64,000 nucleotides of DNA from positions 310,001-374,000 of the forward strand of contig NZ_FPJO01000002.1 in NCBI RefSeq assembly GCF_900119365.1, given 5' to 3'. The notes beneath the pieces were generated by a model. It was not told the origin of the DNA. It saw only the letters and a list, made by a program, of their open reading frames with translations, and searched no databases. This stretch comes from Streptomyces atratus. GTDB lineage: Bacteria; Actinomycetota; Actinomycetes; Streptomycetales; Streptomycetaceae. Each line of letters starts with the position of its first letter. Positions within the stretch are counted from its first letter, which is position 1. Shown here one piece after another: positions 45,939-57,879 of this stretch. A program made the translations under genes and the position numbers.

Positions 45939-47330
45939 ATGTCGGAGAGCGGCAGCGGCAGCGGTGGCAGGGGCGGGGTCGCGGAGGCGGCGGGGGCGCA
46001 CCAGGAGGGCGGGAGGCTGCGGCGGACGCTCGGCTTCCGGGATCTGGTGGTCTACGGGCTCCTGTTCATCGCGCCGATGGCACCCGTCGGGGTGTTCGGA
46101 ACGCTCGACGCGAAGTCGGACGGCGCCGTCGCGCTGGTCTATGTGGCGGCGACGGTGGTGATGGCGTTCACGGCGTTCAGCTACGCCCAGATGGTGCGGG
46201 TCGCCCCGCTGGCGGGTTCGGTCTTCGCGTACGCCCGCAAGGGGCTCGGGGAGGAGGCGGGGTTCATCGCCGGGTGGATGGCGATGCTCGACTATCTGCT
46301 GATCCCGGCGGTCGCCTATCTCTTCTCCGGGATCGCGCTGAACGCGCTGGTGCCGTCGGTGTCGCGGTGGGTGTGGACGGCGCTCGCCGTCGTCGTCACC
46401 ACGCTGCTCAACCTCTGGGGCGTGCGGGCCGCCGCCCGGGTCGGTTTCGCGGTGCTGGCGATGGAGACCGTGGTGCTGCTGGTGTTCCTGGTGTCGGCGG
46501 TGGTGGTTCTCGTACGGGACGGGGCGCAGCGCGGCTGGCTGACTCCGCTCACCGGTGATTCCGGCTTCTCCACCTCGGCGGTGCTGGGGGCGGTGTCGGT
46601 GGCGGTGCTGTCGTATCTGGGCTTCGACGCGATCGCCACGTTCGCGGAGGAGGTGACCGGGGGCTCGGCGAAGGTGGCTCGGGCGCTGCTGTTCTGTCTG
46701 GTGCTCGCGGGTGTGCTGTTCGTGGCGCAGGCGTATCTGGCGGCGCTGCTCGAACCGATGACGTCGGCGGAGCTGGCCGCCGATCCGGCCGCGCAGGGGT
46801 CGGCGTTCTACGACACGGTCGACTCGGCGGTCGGGAGCTGGCTGCACGATCTGGTGGCGGTGAGCAAGGCGATCGGGGCGGCCTTCGCGGCGCTGGCCGG
46901 GCAGGCCGCCGCGGGCCGGCTGCTCTTCGCGATGGCCAGGGAACGGCGGCTGCCCCGGCTGCTCGCCAGGGTCGACCCGGGGTCCGGGGTGCCGCGGCTC
47001 GCTATTCTGCTGGCCGCGACGGTGACGCTGATCGCCGCGGTGTGGGCGGCCCTGCGCTCCGACGGGCTGGACCATCTGGTGTCGGTCGTCGACATCGGCG
47101 CGCTGACGGCCTTCGTGCTGCTGCACGCGTCGGTGGTCGGCTGGTTCGCCGTACGCCGGATGGAGGGGCCGCCGAGCTGGTGGCGGCATGTGCTGGTGCC
47201 GGTGGTGGGTGCGGGGGCGCTGATCGCGGTGATCGTGGAGGCGACCTGGAGCGCCCAGGTGGTGGGGGTGTGCTGGTTCGGGGTGGGGCTGGTGGTGCTG
47301 GCGTTGCAGTGGGGACGGCGTACGGCCTGA
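45939..47330 (+). CDS. APC-family amino-acid/polyamine permease
   Basis: 463 residues with about 12 hydrophobic helices. The first reads LVVYGLLFIAPMAPVGVFG (the APC signature region of TM1), and SYLGFDAIATFAEEVTGG and GQAAAGRLLFAMARERRLPR are typical APC loops. It imports or exchanges amino acids or related amines with proton or substrate exchange; specificity unknown. ATG 45939 has AGGGAGG upstream. Divergent from ispH and followed by xseA 75 bp later. Confidence 0.93.
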   Translation: MSESGSGSGGRGGVAEAAGAHQEGGRLRRTLGFRDLVVYGLLFIAPMAPVGVFGTLDAKSDGAVALVYVAATVVMAFTAFSYAQMVRVAPLAGSVFAYARKGLGEEAGFIAGWMAMLDYLLIPAVAYLFSGIALNALVPSVSRWVWTALAVVVTTLLNLWGVRAAARVGFAVLAMETVVLLVFLVSAVVVLVRDGAQRGWLTPLTGDSGFSTSAVLGAVSVAVLSYLGFDAIATFAEEVTGGSAKVARALLFCLVLAGVLFVAQAYLAALLEPMTSAELAADPAAQGSAFYDTVDSAVGSWLHDLVAVSKAIGAAFAALAGQAAAGRLLFAMARERRLPRLLARVDPGSGVPRLAILLAATVTLIAAVWAALRSDGLDHLVSVVDIGALTAFVLLHASVVGWFAVRRMEGPPSWWRHVLVPVVGAGALIAVIVEATWSAQVVGVCWFGVGLVVLALQWGRRTA

Positions 47331-47405
47331 GCGGGGAGCGGCCGGGCCGGGGTGGCCTTCGTCGTGGCCGCCCGATTGTCGGCGGGGGCGGATACGCTCG
47401 CTCGC

Positions 47406-48617
47406 ATGGCTCTCCAAACGTCCGCGGAAGCTCCGCTGCCCGTAGGTGATGTGTCGCGGCTCATCGGGGGCTGGATCGACCGGCTCGGGGCGGTCTGGGT
47501 CGAGGGGCAGATCACCCAGCTGTCGCGGCGGCCGGGCGCCGGGGTGGTGTTCCTGACGCTGCGCGACCCGTCGCAGGACATCTCGGTGAGCGTGACGTGC
47601 TTCCGGCAGGTCTTCGACCGGATCGCGGACGTGGTGACGGAGGGGGCGCGGGTCGTCGTCCTGGCGAAGCCCGAGTGGTACGCGCCGCGCGGCCAGCTGT
47701 CCCTGCGGGCCACGGAGATACGGCCGGTCGGCATCGGTGAGCTGCTGGTCCGGCTGGAGCAGCTGAAGAAGTCGCTGGCCTCCGAGGGGCTCTTCGCGCT
47801 CGACCGGAAGAAGCCGCTGCCGTTCCTGCCGCAGCTGATCGGTCTGGTCTGCGGGCGGGCGTCGGCGGCCGAGCGCGATGTGCTGGAGAACGCCCGGCGG
47901 CGCTGGCCCGCGGTCCGCTTCGAGGTGCGCAACGCGGCGGTGCAGGGTGTGCACGCGGTGAATCAGGTGGTCCAGGCGGTGAAGGAGCTGGACGACCTCC
48001 CGGATGTCGACGTGATCGTGGTGGCGCGGGGCGGCGGCAGCGTGGAGGACCTGCTGCCGTTCTCGGACGAGCAGCTGATCCGGACGGTGGCCGCCTGCCG
48101 TACGCCGGTGGTGTCGGCGATCGGCCATGAGCCGGACTCGCCGCTGCTCGACCTGGTCGCGGACCTGCGCGCCTCCACGCCGACGGACGCGGCGAAGAAG
48201 GTCGTACCGGACGTGGGCGAGGAACTGGACCGGGTGGGGCAGCTGCGCGACCGTGCGCTGCGGACGGTACGGGGGCTGCTGGACCGCGAGGAGCGGGGGC
48301 TGGCGCACGCCCTGGGCCGGCCGTCGATGGAGCATCCCCAGCGGATGGTGGACGAGCGGGCGTCGGAGACCGACGCGCTGATCGGGCGGAGCCGGCGGGT
48401 GCTGGGGCATCTGCTGGACCGGGCGGACTCGGAGCTCGCCCACACCCGGGCGCGGGTGGTCGCCCTGTCACCGGCGGCGACGCTGGAGCGCGGCTACGCG
48501 GTGCTGCAGCGGGCCGACGGCCATGTCGTACGGAATCCCGGGGACGCGGGGGCGCCCGGCGAGGTGCTCCGGGCCCGGGTCTCGGGCGGCGAGTTCGCCG
48601 TTCGGGTCGGCGAGTGA
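47406..48617 (+). CDS. xseA: Exodeoxyribonuclease VII large subunit
   Basis: 403 residues. N-terminal OB-fold (about 10-110, [20 protein letters not shown]) followed by the nuclease core with [18 protein letters not shown] and [22 protein letters not shown]-terminal coiled coil binds the small subunit. Processes single-stranded DNA ends in both directions. ATG 47406 is used; there is little leader. The small-subunit gene follows within 60 bp. Confidence 0.97.
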   Translation: MALQTSAEAPLPVGDVSRLIGGWIDRLGAVWVEGQITQLSRRPGAGVVFLTLRDPSQDISVSVTCFRQVFDRIADVVTEGARVVVLAKPEWYAPRGQLSLRATEIRPVGIGELLVRLEQLKKSLASEGLFALDRKKPLPFLPQLIGLVCGRASAAERDVLENARRRWPAVRFEVRNAAVQGVHAVNQVVQAVKELDDLPDVDVIVVARGGGSVEDLLPFSDEQLIRTVAACRTPVVSAIGHEPDSPLLDLVADLRASTPTDAAKKVVPDVGEELDRVGQLRDRALRTVRGLLDREERGLAHALGRPSMEHPQRMVDERASETDALIGRSRRVLGHLLDRADSELAHTRARVVALSPAATLERGYAVLQRADGHVVRNPGDAGAPGEVLRARVSGGEFAVRVGE

Positions 48618-48675
48618 CCGCCCCCGCAGGTGTAGGTCAATGGCCCCCGGTGGGCCGGAACGTAGGGTGGGACGT

Positions 48676-48939
48676 ATGACGGACGACGCGACTACGGCGG
48701 CCGGTGCCACGGGCACGCTCGGCTACGAGCAGGCCCGCGACGAGCTGATCGAGGTGGTGCGCCGCCTGGAGGCGGGCGGTACGACGCTGGAGGAGTCGCT
48801 CGCGCTCTGGGAGCGGGGCGAGGAGCTGGCGAAGGTGTGCCGGCACTGGCTGGAAGGCGCGCGCGCCCGGCTGGACGCGGCCCTGGCGGGCCCGGCCGAC
48901 TCGCCGGAGAGGGGCGGCACGGCGGCCGACAACGGCTGA
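48676..48939 (+). CDS. xseB: Exodeoxyribonuclease VII small subunit
   Basis: 87 residues with the XseB helical pair: LGYEQARDELIEVVRRLEAGG, TTLEESLALWERGEELAK, CRHWLEGARARLD. Binds the coiled coil of XseA and is needed for activity. Start ATG 48676 has GGTGGGA upstream; the C-terminal 15 residues are disordered. Confidence 0.96.
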   Translation: MTDDATTAAGATGTLGYEQARDELIEVVRRLEAGGTTLEESLALWERGEELAKVCRHWLEGARARLDAALAGPADSPERGGTAADNG

Positions 48940-49009
48940 GGCCGCCTCCGGCAATCGCTGAGAGCGCTGCCTGCAACGATCAAGGAGCGCTGTGGAACGA
49001 ATCACTACA

Positions 49010-49062
49010 CCTCCCTTTTAGTTGAAAGTTAACCTACCTCTCCGTTACGGTGATCCGCGTTG
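49010..49062 (+). promoter_or_regulatory. AT-rich control region before nitroreductase
   Basis: A patch with TTTTAGTTGAAAGTTAACCT is far lower in GC than its surroundings and sits 40-80 bp upstream of the nitroreductase start. It contains GTTAAC and an imperfect inverted arrangement suited to a MarR- or HxlR-type regulator. It is probably the promoter/operator. Confidence 0.5.
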
Positions 49063-49098
49063 CTCGATCCACGTGTACGTCGGAAGGTAATACGCACG

Positions 49099-49689
49099 AT
49101 GTCCCTCGCTCTTGACCCCGCCGCCCAGGACCTCCTCTTCCGTGAGGCCCGCACCGCCAACACCTTCACCGACGAGCCGGTGACCGATGAGCAGGTCCAG
49201 GCGATCTACGACCTGGTCAAGTACGGCCCGACCGCGTTCAACCAGTCGCCGCTGCGCGTCGTCCTGGTCCGCTCCGACGACGCCCGCGCGCGTCTCGTGA
49301 AGCACATGGCCGAGGGCAACCAGCCGAAGACCTCGACCGCCCCGCTGGTCGCGATCCTGGCCACCGACAACGAGTTCCACGAGGAGCTCCCGGCCCTGAT
49401 GCCGCACTTCCCGCAGGCCAAGGACGCGTTCTTCTCCGAGCGCCCGGTCCGCGAGTCGGCCGCCGCGCTGAACGGCGCGCTGCAGGCCGCCTACTTCATC
49501 ATCGGCGTCCGCGCCGCCGGCCTGGCCGCGGGCCCGATGACCGGTCTCGACGCCGCGGGCATCGAGAAGGAGTTCCTGGACGGCGACCACAGCCTGCTGA
49601 TGGTCGTCAACATCGGCAAGCCGGGCGAGGACGCCTGGTTCCCGCGTCTGCCGCGCCTCGCCTACGACGAGGTCGTCACGACCGTCTGA
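49099..49689 (+). CDS. Nitroreductase family, RutE-like
   Basis: 196 residues, a flavin-binding nitroreductase fold. Key pieces are [33 protein letters not shown] and [12 protein letters not shown]. The closest functional group is malonic-semialdehyde reductase RutE and similar FMN-dependent reductases; in Streptomyces it stands alone rather than in a rut operon, so the substrate may differ. ATG 49099 with GGAAGG upstream. A strong hairpin follows. Confidence 0.92.
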   Translation: MSLALDPAAQDLLFREARTANTFTDEPVTDEQVQAIYDLVKYGPTAFNQSPLRVVLVRSDDARARLVKHMAEGNQPKTSTAPLVAILATDNEFHEELPALMPHFPQAKDAFFSERPVRESAAALNGALQAAYFIIGVRAAGLAAGPMTGLDAAGIEKEFLDGDHSLLMVVNIGKPGEDAWFPRLPRLAYDEVVTTV

Positions 49690-49709
49690 CCGTCGCCACG
49701 CGCATGCGG

Positions 49710-49765
49710 AAGGCCCTGGAGCACTCGGTGCTCCAGGGCCTTCGCCAGTCTCCAGGGCCTTCGCC
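49710..49765 (+). terminator. Terminator with duplicated arm
   Basis: Perfect 15-bp inverted repeat (49710-49724 and 49728-49742, 3-nt loop) ends in TT. The right arm sequence CTCCAGGGCCTTCGCC is repeated at 49750-49765, so the terminator arm has been duplicated in tandem. Confidence 0.8.
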
Positions 49766-49810
49766 GTACGGGCCGCAGCGGCACCGGGACGGCAGGCCCC
49801 GGCGGCGGCG

Positions 49811-50329
49811 TCAGGAGGTCTTGAGGGCGGCGGCCATCTCCGCCAGCCGCTCCAGCGAGGCGGAACCCGTGACCACCGTGGTCGATTCCTTGTCGTGGCG
49901 CACGAGGGCGTCGTACTTCGGGCCCTTCCAGTGCTGCCAGGTCTCGCCCGCGACCTGCTGCGTACGCCCGGTGTCCTTGGCGTCCTGGCTGACCTCGGTC
50001 ACGTACTTCTTCGCCGGGGACGTGGACTGCTCGACCGCGACGTACTTGCCCTCCGGGGCGAGGAAGCCCAGGTGCCAGCTGTTGCCCGCCTCGCGGTCGT
50101 AGCTGACCGAGGTCGGCTTCCACTTCTCGGTCAGTCCGTCCGGCGCGGCCACGGGGTACGGCGCCGCACGCCGGGCCGTCAGGAGCTCCACCCGGTAGTC
50201 GACCGCCTTGACCGGGTTGGCGTTCTCGTCGTGCGGAACGAAGATGTAAACAACCCCTGCCGCAGCGGAGATGACCGCCATCGACAGGAACATGTCCCGC
50301 ACCGTCTGCTTGCCTCGCTTGCTAGCCAC
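49811..50329 (-). CDS. DUF4245 membrane-anchored protein
   Basis: 172 residues. One transmembrane helix near the N-terminus ([19 protein letters not shown], about 13-31) and an extracytoplasmic domain (about 40-170) matching DUF4245, with [14 protein letters not shown] and [10 protein letters not shown]. Function unknown; conserved in Streptomyces between the nitroreductase and glpX. GTG 50329. Convergent with the nitroreductase and divergent from glpX. Confidence 0.92.
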   Translation of the reverse strand: MASKRGKQTVRDMFLSMAVISAAAGVVYIFVPHDENANPVKAVDYRVELLTARRAAPYPVAAPDGLTEKWKPTSVSYDREAGNSWHLGFLAPEGKYVAVEQSTSPAKKYVTEVSQDAKDTGRTQQVAGETWQHWKGPKYDALVRHDKESTTVVTGSASLERLAEMAAALKTS

Positions 50330-50470
50330 GGGTCCATGGTCGCATTGGCCCCGATGGGCCCGACCCGGGGGCAGCCGCTCAAAAGTGACCCGGTCTGCTC
50401 ATTTTGTCGACCTGACGATAGAGTCGAAGCACCCTCTTCCGGTCGTCGCCGTACAGAAAGGTGCGCTCCG

Positions 50471-51502
50471 ATGTCCGAGCATCATCTGCCGTCTCAGCTC
50501 GAGGTCTCCCCCGAGGCCCCCGACCGCAACCTCGCCCTGGAGCTGGTCCGGGTCACTGAGGCCGCCGCCATGGCGGCCGGGCGCTGGGTGGGCCGCGGCG
50601 ACAAGATCGGCGCCGACGGCGCCGCCGTGAAGGCCATGCGGACCCTCGTCTCCACCGTCTCGATGAACGGCGTCGTCGTCATCGGCGAGGGTGAGAAGGA
50701 CGAAGCCCCCATGCTGTTCAACGGCGAGCGCGTCGGTGACGGCACCGGCCCCGAGGTCGACATCGCCGTGGACCCGATCGACGGCACGACCCTGAACGCC
50801 AAGGGCATGCCGAACGCGATCGCCGTACTGGCCGCCGCGGACCGCGGCGCCATGTTCGACCCGTCGGCCGTCTTCTACATGGACAAGCTGGTCACCGGCC
50901 CCGAGGCCGCCGACTTCGTCGACATCGACGCCCCCGTCGCGGTGAACATCCGCCGTGTCGCGAAGGCGAAGAACTCCGCCCCCGAGGACGTCACCGTCGT
51001 CGTCCTGGACCGCCCGCGCCACGAGGGCATCGTCAAGGAGATCCGCGAGACCGGCGCCCGGATCAAGTTCATCTCCGACGGCGACGTCGCGGGCTCGATC
51101 ATGGCCGCCCGCGAAGGGACCGGCGTCGACCTGCTGATGGGCATCGGCGGCACCCCCGAGGGCATCATCTCGGCCTGCGCCATAAAGTGCCTCGGCGGTG
51201 TCATCCAGGGCAAGCTCTGGCCCAAGGACGAGGCCGAGCGGCAGCGCGCGCTGGACGCCGGGCACGACCTGGACCGGGTGCTGTCCACCGACGACCTGGT
51301 CAGCGGCGACAACGTGTTCTTCGTCGCTACCGGCATCACGGACGGTGAGCTGATGCGCGGCGTGCGGTACCGCGCGGAGACGGCGACCACCGAGTCGATC
51401 GTCATGCGGTCCAAGTCCGGCACCATCCGGAAGATCGACTCCACGCACCGGCTCTCGAAGCTGCGTGCCTACAGCGCGATCGACTTCGACCGCGCGAAGT
51501 AG
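50471..51502 (+). CDS. glpX: Class II fructose-1,6-bisphosphatase
   Basis: 343 residues, full length for GlpX. Metal and substrate residues are visible in [18 protein letters not shown] and [10 protein letters not shown], and [10 protein letters not shown] is conserved. It makes fructose 6-phosphate for gluconeogenesis. ATG 50471 with GAAAGG upstream. It lies in the conserved block with a WhiB protein and two fumarases. A strong terminator follows. Confidence 0.97.
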   Translation: MSEHHLPSQLEVSPEAPDRNLALELVRVTEAAAMAAGRWVGRGDKIGADGAAVKAMRTLVSTVSMNGVVVIGEGEKDEAPMLFNGERVGDGTGPEVDIAVDPIDGTTLNAKGMPNAIAVLAAADRGAMFDPSAVFYMDKLVTGPEAADFVDIDAPVAVNIRRVAKAKNSAPEDVTVVVLDRPRHEGIVKEIRETGARIKFISDGDVAGSIMAAREGTGVDLLMGIGGTPEGIISACAIKCLGGVIQGKLWPKDEAERQRALDAGHDLDRVLSTDDLVSGDNVFFVATGITDGELMRGVRYRAETATTESIVMRSKSGTIRKIDSTHRLSKLRAYSAIDFDRAK

Positions 51503-51528
51503 GTCCGGCAGCAGAAGAGGCGGAACAC

Positions 51529-51566
51529 GAAGAGGCGCCCCCCATGTGCGGTGGGGGCGCCTCTTC
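51529..51566 (+). terminator. Terminator after glpX
   Basis: 14-bp inverted repeat GAAGAGGCGCCCCC/GGGGGCGCCTCTTC (51529-51542 and 51553-51566), between glpX and the convergent WhiB-family gene. Confidence 0.85.
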
Positions 51567-51642
51567 GCGTAGCCGCCGTCGAGGCAGTGCGCGCGATTGC
51601 CGGCCGTACGGACCCGGGCCGCACCCGGGACCGCCGGGGCGG

Positions 51643-52026
51643 TCAGCCCGCCGCGGCGACGCGGCCGGTAGCGCCGGCGGACGCGGACGAGGCCTTGAGT
51701 TCCATCTCGCGCCGTCTGCGGCGGGCGAGCACCACACGGCGCTCGGCGGCGGTGAGCCCGCCCCACACCCCGTACGGCTCCGGCTGTATGAGCGCGTGCT
51801 CCTGGCATTCGATCATCACCGGGCAGCGCGCGCAGACCCGCTTCGCGGACTCCTCGCGCGCGAGTCTGGCAGCAGTCGGCTCCTTCGACGGGGCGAAGAA
51901 CAGCCCGGCCTCGTCCCGGCGGCACACCGCCTCCGAGTGCCAGGGGCCGGCCTGGTCCTCCCGCGCGGGGGTGCGCTGGGAAGGGACGACGGCGACCTGC
52001 AGGGGCTGATGTGGCAGTGGCAGCAC
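51643..52026 (-). CDS. WhiB-family Fe-S regulator
   Basis: 127 residues. The four-cysteine cluster is complete (AVCRRDEAG, then ESAKRVCARCPVMIEC), followed by the GVWGG turn (EPYGVWGGLT) and a basic C-terminus (ARRRRRE) for DNA contact. These proteins bind a 4Fe-4S cluster and sigma-A region 4 to control gene expression. GTG 52026 has AGGAG 5 nt upstream. Convergent with glpX. The copy at this position in S. coelicolor may be WblI; I am not certain of that name. Confidence 0.95.
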   Translation of the reverse strand: MLPLPHQPLQVAVVPSQRTPAREDQAGPWHSEAVCRRDEAGLFFAPSKEPTAARLAREESAKRVCARCPVMIECQEHALIQPEPYGVWGGLTAAERRVVLARRRRREMELKASSASAGATGRVAAAG

Positions 52027-52283
52027 GGTCTACTCCTGACGACGGCTTCGCGAGCGAGAGACGATGCAGCATTCCCTACCCGCTGTGCGCGCGCCCATGC
52101 ACTGAGTGGCACCCGGTTCCAGGGGTGCAATTCCCGTCGACCGGGAATTTGGCTTGTTTTCGAAGGGCTTAGCCGGGGCCGGTCGGGTTTCGCAGGAGTT
52201 TCCGCGAGTTCTCGTGGTTGTCGCGAACGCGACGAAGAGCGCGGTGGGGAGTGCGGCGAAGAGCGCGCCGGAGAATGGCGCCC

Positions 52284-52943
52284 CTATCCGAGGTATTTAC
52301 GCAGCCGGTCCTGGAGATCCGCGATGAACTTCCCGCGCTTGGGCTTCGCCTCGACGCTACCGAACACGGAATAGCCGTTGACGACGACCACCGGCGCTTC
52401 GGGGTCCGCGGATTCCAGTGTGGCGACTTCGAAATTACCGAAGATGCCCGTTCCGCTGCCGCGCAGCGAGATGTTCTCGGGGACCTTGACGTCCACACTC
52501 CCGAAGACGGAAGTCGCATTGATGACGGTGACTCTCTGACCGAAAAGCGCCTCGGTCAGATCGACCTCCACGCTACCGAAGAGCGCGAAGGCGTTCGTAC
52601 GGCTGCCGACCCGCCAGCGGCCCTTGCGGGTCGAGCTGCTGAAGATCGCCACCAGGTTCTCGGCGGGGCCCGTGGGGCTCTCCTGGCCGTAGGCGCCGGG
52701 GGCGGCCGGGCGGGCGGTGCCCGCCGGGGCGGGCAGATCCCGTACCAGCGGCTCCAGCTCGCCGACGGTCTTGGCACGGTAGACCGCATCGACCCGCTCT
52801 GCGTGCTCGTCGACGGTGAGCCGGCCCTCGGCCATGGCTTCCCGCAGGATGTCCGCGATCCGGTCGCGGTCCGCGTCGGAGGCACGGATACCGGCCGGCT
52901 CCACCGGGGCCGCTGGCTGCTGGGGCTGCTTTTCGAGGTCCAC
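52284..52943 (-). CDS. DUF1707/LiaF-like C-terminal protein
   Basis: 219 residues. An N-terminal DUF1707 domain (about 19-70, IRASDADRDRIADILREAMAEG, then LTVDEHAERV) and a C-terminal cell-wall-active antibiotic response/DUF2154-like beta domain (about 95-205, with FGSVEVDLTEALFG, SVFGSVDVKVPE, YSVFGSVEAKP). No membrane helix visible, so it is probably cytoplasmic or loosely attached. It may modulate envelope stress signalling. GTG 52943. Confidence 0.9.
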   Translation of the reverse strand: MDLEKQPQQPAAPVEPAGIRASDADRDRIADILREAMAEGRLTVDEHAERVDAVYRAKTVGELEPLVRDLPAPAGTARPAAPGAYGQESPTGPAENLVAIFSSSTRKGRWRVGSRTNAFALFGSVEVDLTEALFGQRVTVINATSVFGSVDVKVPENISLRGSGTGIFGNFEVATLESADPEAPVVVVNGYSVFGSVEAKPKRGKFIADLQDRLRKYLG

Positions 52944-53128
52944 CGGCCCAGGGTACCCAAACGCGATAGATCGCGACTAGTGGCTGTCCCGCCCCCGCCG
53001 CGCCGGCGGCTCCGGGCGGTCGAACTGAGCCTTACCTCACAACTTCGGCACCCGTGCGGCGTTCTAACCTGGTGGGTGCGCTGCCCAAGGGAGGTCAGCC
53101 GCTGTCTGCCGAGTGAGGAATGGCCGTA

Positions 53129-54796
<1,668 letters not shown>

Positions 54797-54820
54797 CGCG
54801 CCGCGCCGTACGGGGCGCGC

Positions 54821-56166
54821 ATGACGTCACGGCCCCGCGTGGGCGTTCCGGCCGGAGCGCCCCCGTGGGGCCGTTCTCATGCCTCCAGCCGGCCCGACGT
54901 GGAGCGCCGCTGTCGATTCCTCGTCGCGGGATACGCACTGTCCTCGTACGGCACCTTCCTGAATATGGTGGCGCTCAATCTGTTCGTCTACGAGACGACG
55001 GGCAGAGCGCTCGCTCTGGGCCTGTTCATGGCCGTACGTCTGGCGTCCGGCTTTGTCGCCGGACTGATCGCCGGCGGTCTCCTCGCGCGGTTCTGCGCGA
55101 AGAGCGTGATGCTGTGGACGAATGTGGCGCAGGCGGCGGTGATGCTGCCGCTGGTCTTCGCACCGGAGGGGATGCGGACGGCCGCGTTGACGGCCGTTTC
55201 CGTGGTGGTCGGCGGCTGCGGAACGCTTTTCATGGTGGCGCTGCGGAGTTCCATTCCGGAGATGGTCGGCGAGGACCGGCACTCCTGGGCGAACTCCCTT
55301 TCCATTAGCGGGCGTTCGCTGGCGATGGTGGCCGGCTTCGCCTCCGCGGGCGTGGTGGTCTCGCTCGTCGGCTACACCGCCGCGTTCGTGGTGGACCTGG
55401 CCACCTTCGTGGTCTGCGCCGTGACGGTGGCACTGCTGCCGATCCCGGGCGGGGCCGGGGGAAAGGACACCCGGCCGGACTCGGAGGGGGATTCCGGCCG
55501 GGGTACGCGGAAGGGGCGGCCGGGCCGGTGGCGGCGGCCGGGCGCGTTCCTGGCGTCGGCCGCCGCGCCCGGTCTCGGTCTGATGGTGGTGCCGCGGAGT
55601 GTGGACGCCTTCGGCTCGTCCTCCCACAACGCCGCGCTGCCGGTCCACTCCGCCGCGCTCGACGCCGCGCACCCCGCCGTGTTCGTCAGCGCGTTCTGGT
55701 GTCTGTGGGCGTTGGGGAACGTCGCCGCGCAGCAGGTGATCCAGCGGTACGTCAAACGCGCCGGGCGGACGGTGGGCGCGCCGGGATTCGGGTACGGCAC
55801 CTGTCTGATGTCGGGGGCGTTCGTCCTGGCGTTCGCCGGGTTCCCATGGGCGGCGACCGTCGTGATCGCCCTGGTGGCGGGGGCGGCCGACGGGCTCACG
55901 GAGGTCTCGTACACCTCCCATCTGCAGACGCTCCCCGCCGATCTGCGCGGTCATGCTTCGGGCTCTCCGCGACCGTCGAGAACCTCGGCTTCGGCGTCGG
56001 CATGATCCTGGTCGCGGCGGCGCTCGACAGGTACAGCCCGCTGACGGTCGTCGCCTGGTCGCACGGGGCGGCCATCGTGGTCGCGGTGGTGTTCCTCATC
56101 AGGGTGTCCGGGCCGCGCGGGCGGGCCGGTGTCCCCGCCGCCGATCACGACGGGCCGGTGCCGTGA
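54821..56166 (+). pseudogene. MFS transporter with frameshift
   Basis: An MFS permease of about 445 residues split by a frameshift. From ATG 54821 the frame gives N-terminal helices (GTFLNMVALNLFVYETTG, ALGLFMAVRLASGFVAGLIA) and a central loop, up to SHLQTLPADLRGHA near 55955. It then turns to nonsense. In another frame the normal continuation follows (SATVENLGFGVGMILVAAAL, and a last helix ending VVAVVFLIRVSG) to a stop at 56166. Adding one C near 55956 restores a single frame. Efflux or uptake of an unknown compound. Real mutation or sequence error cannot be told apart here. Confidence 0.85.
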
Positions 56167-56502
56167 CGGCTCACGGGATTCACCGGATTCAGGTACGACG
56201 TTATTCAGCCAATTTTGCGGCGATCGCCGCGGGGCCGGGCGCCCGGCCCGCCGTCCCGCACGCTCCCGGAGCGCCCCCGCCCGCCACGGAGCCCGCCCTC
56301 GGCGCGGCCGGTCCGCCACCGCCGCTTTCACGCAGCGGGCCGCGCGGCGGACTTGCGGCGTACCGGGCCGCTTTGGTGGGTTGTCGGACGTTCCTGGAGC
56401 ACTCCGCCCTCGCCTCGAACACCGCCCGCACCGCGCCGCACCCGGCGGCCCGGCGTGGGTACCCCCACCCTCACCGTCGAACACCGGAAAGGCGGACGCC
56501 GA
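56167..56502 (+). other. Spacer before M18 aminopeptidase
   Basis: 336 bp, GC-rich, without a supported gene or strong hairpin. It should contain the promoter of the aminopeptidase; no clear boxes were seen. Confidence 0.5.
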
Positions 56503-57804
56503 ATGACGCCGCTTCCCCACCGCAGCCACAGCGACGACCTGCTGTCCTTCATCAGCACCAGCCCTTCCCCGTACCACGCGGTGGCCAGTGCCGCCCAGCG
56601 CCTGGAGAAGGCCGGCTTCCGCGAACTGCGGGGCACGGACGACTGGACGGGCACGACCGGCGGCAGCTTCGTCGCCCGCGGTGGTGCGCTGATCGCCTGG
56701 TACGCCCCCGAGGGCGCCCCGGCGCACACCCCCTTCCGGATCGCCGGCGCCCACACCGACTCCCCGAACCTGCGGGTCAAGCCCGCCCCCGACACCTCCT
56801 CCGCGGGCTGGCGGCAGATCGGTGTGGAGATCTACGGCGGCGTTCCGCTGAACACCTGGCTCGACCGTGACCTCGGCATCTCCGGGCGACTCGCACTGCG
56901 CACCCCGGGAGGCGGCACCGGCTCCCGGCTCGTCCGGATCGACGAACCCCTGCTGCGGGTGCCCCAGTTGGCCATCCACCTGGACCGTACGGTCAACGAG
57001 GGGCTCGCGCTCGACCGGCAGCGCCACCTCGCCCCGGTATGGGCGCTCGGCGAGCGCGAGGAGGGCGCGCTGCTGCGCCGGGTCGCGGCTGCCGCCGAGG
57101 CGGAGCCGGACGAGGTGCTCGGCTGGGACCTGATGCTGCACGACATCCAGCCGCCCGGATACCTGGGCGCGGACCGGGAATTCGTGGTGTCGGCGCGGCT
57201 GGACAACCTGGTGTCCGTGCACGCGGGCGTCACGGCCCTGACGGGTGCGGCGACCGTGGCCGGGACGCCCGCGTACATCCCCGTACTGGCCGCCTTCGAC
57301 CACGAGGAGGTCGGCAGCGGCTCGGAGACGGGCGCGCAGGGGCCGCTGCTGGAGCGGGTCCTGAGCCGCTCGGTCACCGCCCGCGGCGGCAGCCCGGAGG
57401 ACTGGTCGCGGGCCCTGGCCGGTGCCTTCTGCGTCTCCGCCGACATGTCCCACGCGGTGCACCCCAACTACGCGGAGCGGCACGACCCGGAGCACCGTCC
57501 GCTGCCGAACGGCGGCCCCGCGCTCAAGGTCAACGTCAACCAGCGGTACGCCACCGACAGCACCGGCATGGCGGTGTTCGCGGCGGCGTGCGAGCGGGCG
57601 GACGTGCCGTGGCAGCCCTTCGTCTCCAACAACGCGATGCCGTGCGGCACGTCGATCGGCCCGATCACCGGGGCCCGGCTGGGTGTGCCGACGGTCGACG
57701 TGGGGGTGCCGGGGCTCTCCATGCACTCGGCGCGCGAGCTGTGCGGGGCGGACGACCCCGGTCATCTGGCCGCCGCGCTGGGCGCGTTCATGACGTCCGG
57801 CTGA
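56503..57804 (+). CDS. M18-family aspartyl aminopeptidase
   Basis: 433 residues, the usual M18 length. The metal-binding residues are in GAHTDSPNLRV (His, Asp), AAFDHEEVGSGS (Glu pair) and SADMSHAVHPNY; a later HSARE may provide a further His. It removes acidic N-terminal residues from peptides with two zinc or cobalt ions. ATG 56503 with AAAGGCGG upstream. No signal peptide, so cytoplasmic peptide recycling is likely. Confidence 0.95.
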   Translation: MTPLPHRSHSDDLLSFISTSPSPYHAVASAAQRLEKAGFRELRGTDDWTGTTGGSFVARGGALIAWYAPEGAPAHTPFRIAGAHTDSPNLRVKPAPDTSSAGWRQIGVEIYGGVPLNTWLDRDLGISGRLALRTPGGGTGSRLVRIDEPLLRVPQLAIHLDRTVNEGLALDRQRHLAPVWALGEREEGALLRRVAAAAEAEPDEVLGWDLMLHDIQPPGYLGADREFVVSARLDNLVSVHAGVTALTGAATVAGTPAYIPVLAAFDHEEVGSGSETGAQGPLLERVLSRSVTARGGSPEDWSRALAGAFCVSADMSHAVHPNYAERHDPEHRPLPNGGPALKVNVNQRYATDSTGMAVFAAACERADVPWQPFVSNNAMPCGTSIGPITGARLGVPTVDVGVPGLSMHSARELCGADDPGHLAAALGAFMTSG

Positions 57805-57821
57805 TCTGCGCCGAACAGCCC

Positions 57822-57857
57822 GGAGGGGCGGAGCGGCCGAAGCCGCCCTGCCCCTCC
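57822..57857. terminator. Bidirectional terminator
   Basis: Nearly perfect 16-bp inverted repeat between convergent genes (aminopeptidase and SGNH hydrolase). Confidence 0.65.
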
Positions 57858-57879
57858 ACGCGCTGGTGGAACGGCCCCG

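Noticed and set aside
44125..46161. 678-residue plus-strand ORF opposite ppgK and ispH
   Set aside because: Both opposite genes are well-known enzymes with full motifs; the plus-strand frame has only shadow composition. The same applies to 58093-60993 over the SGNH and fumC region and 41992-43524 over ychF.
49016..49040. DmdR/iron-box match upstream of the nitroreductase
   Set aside because: The AT-rich sequence resembles the 19-bp iron box only if one base is inserted, so it was left as a general candidate operator.
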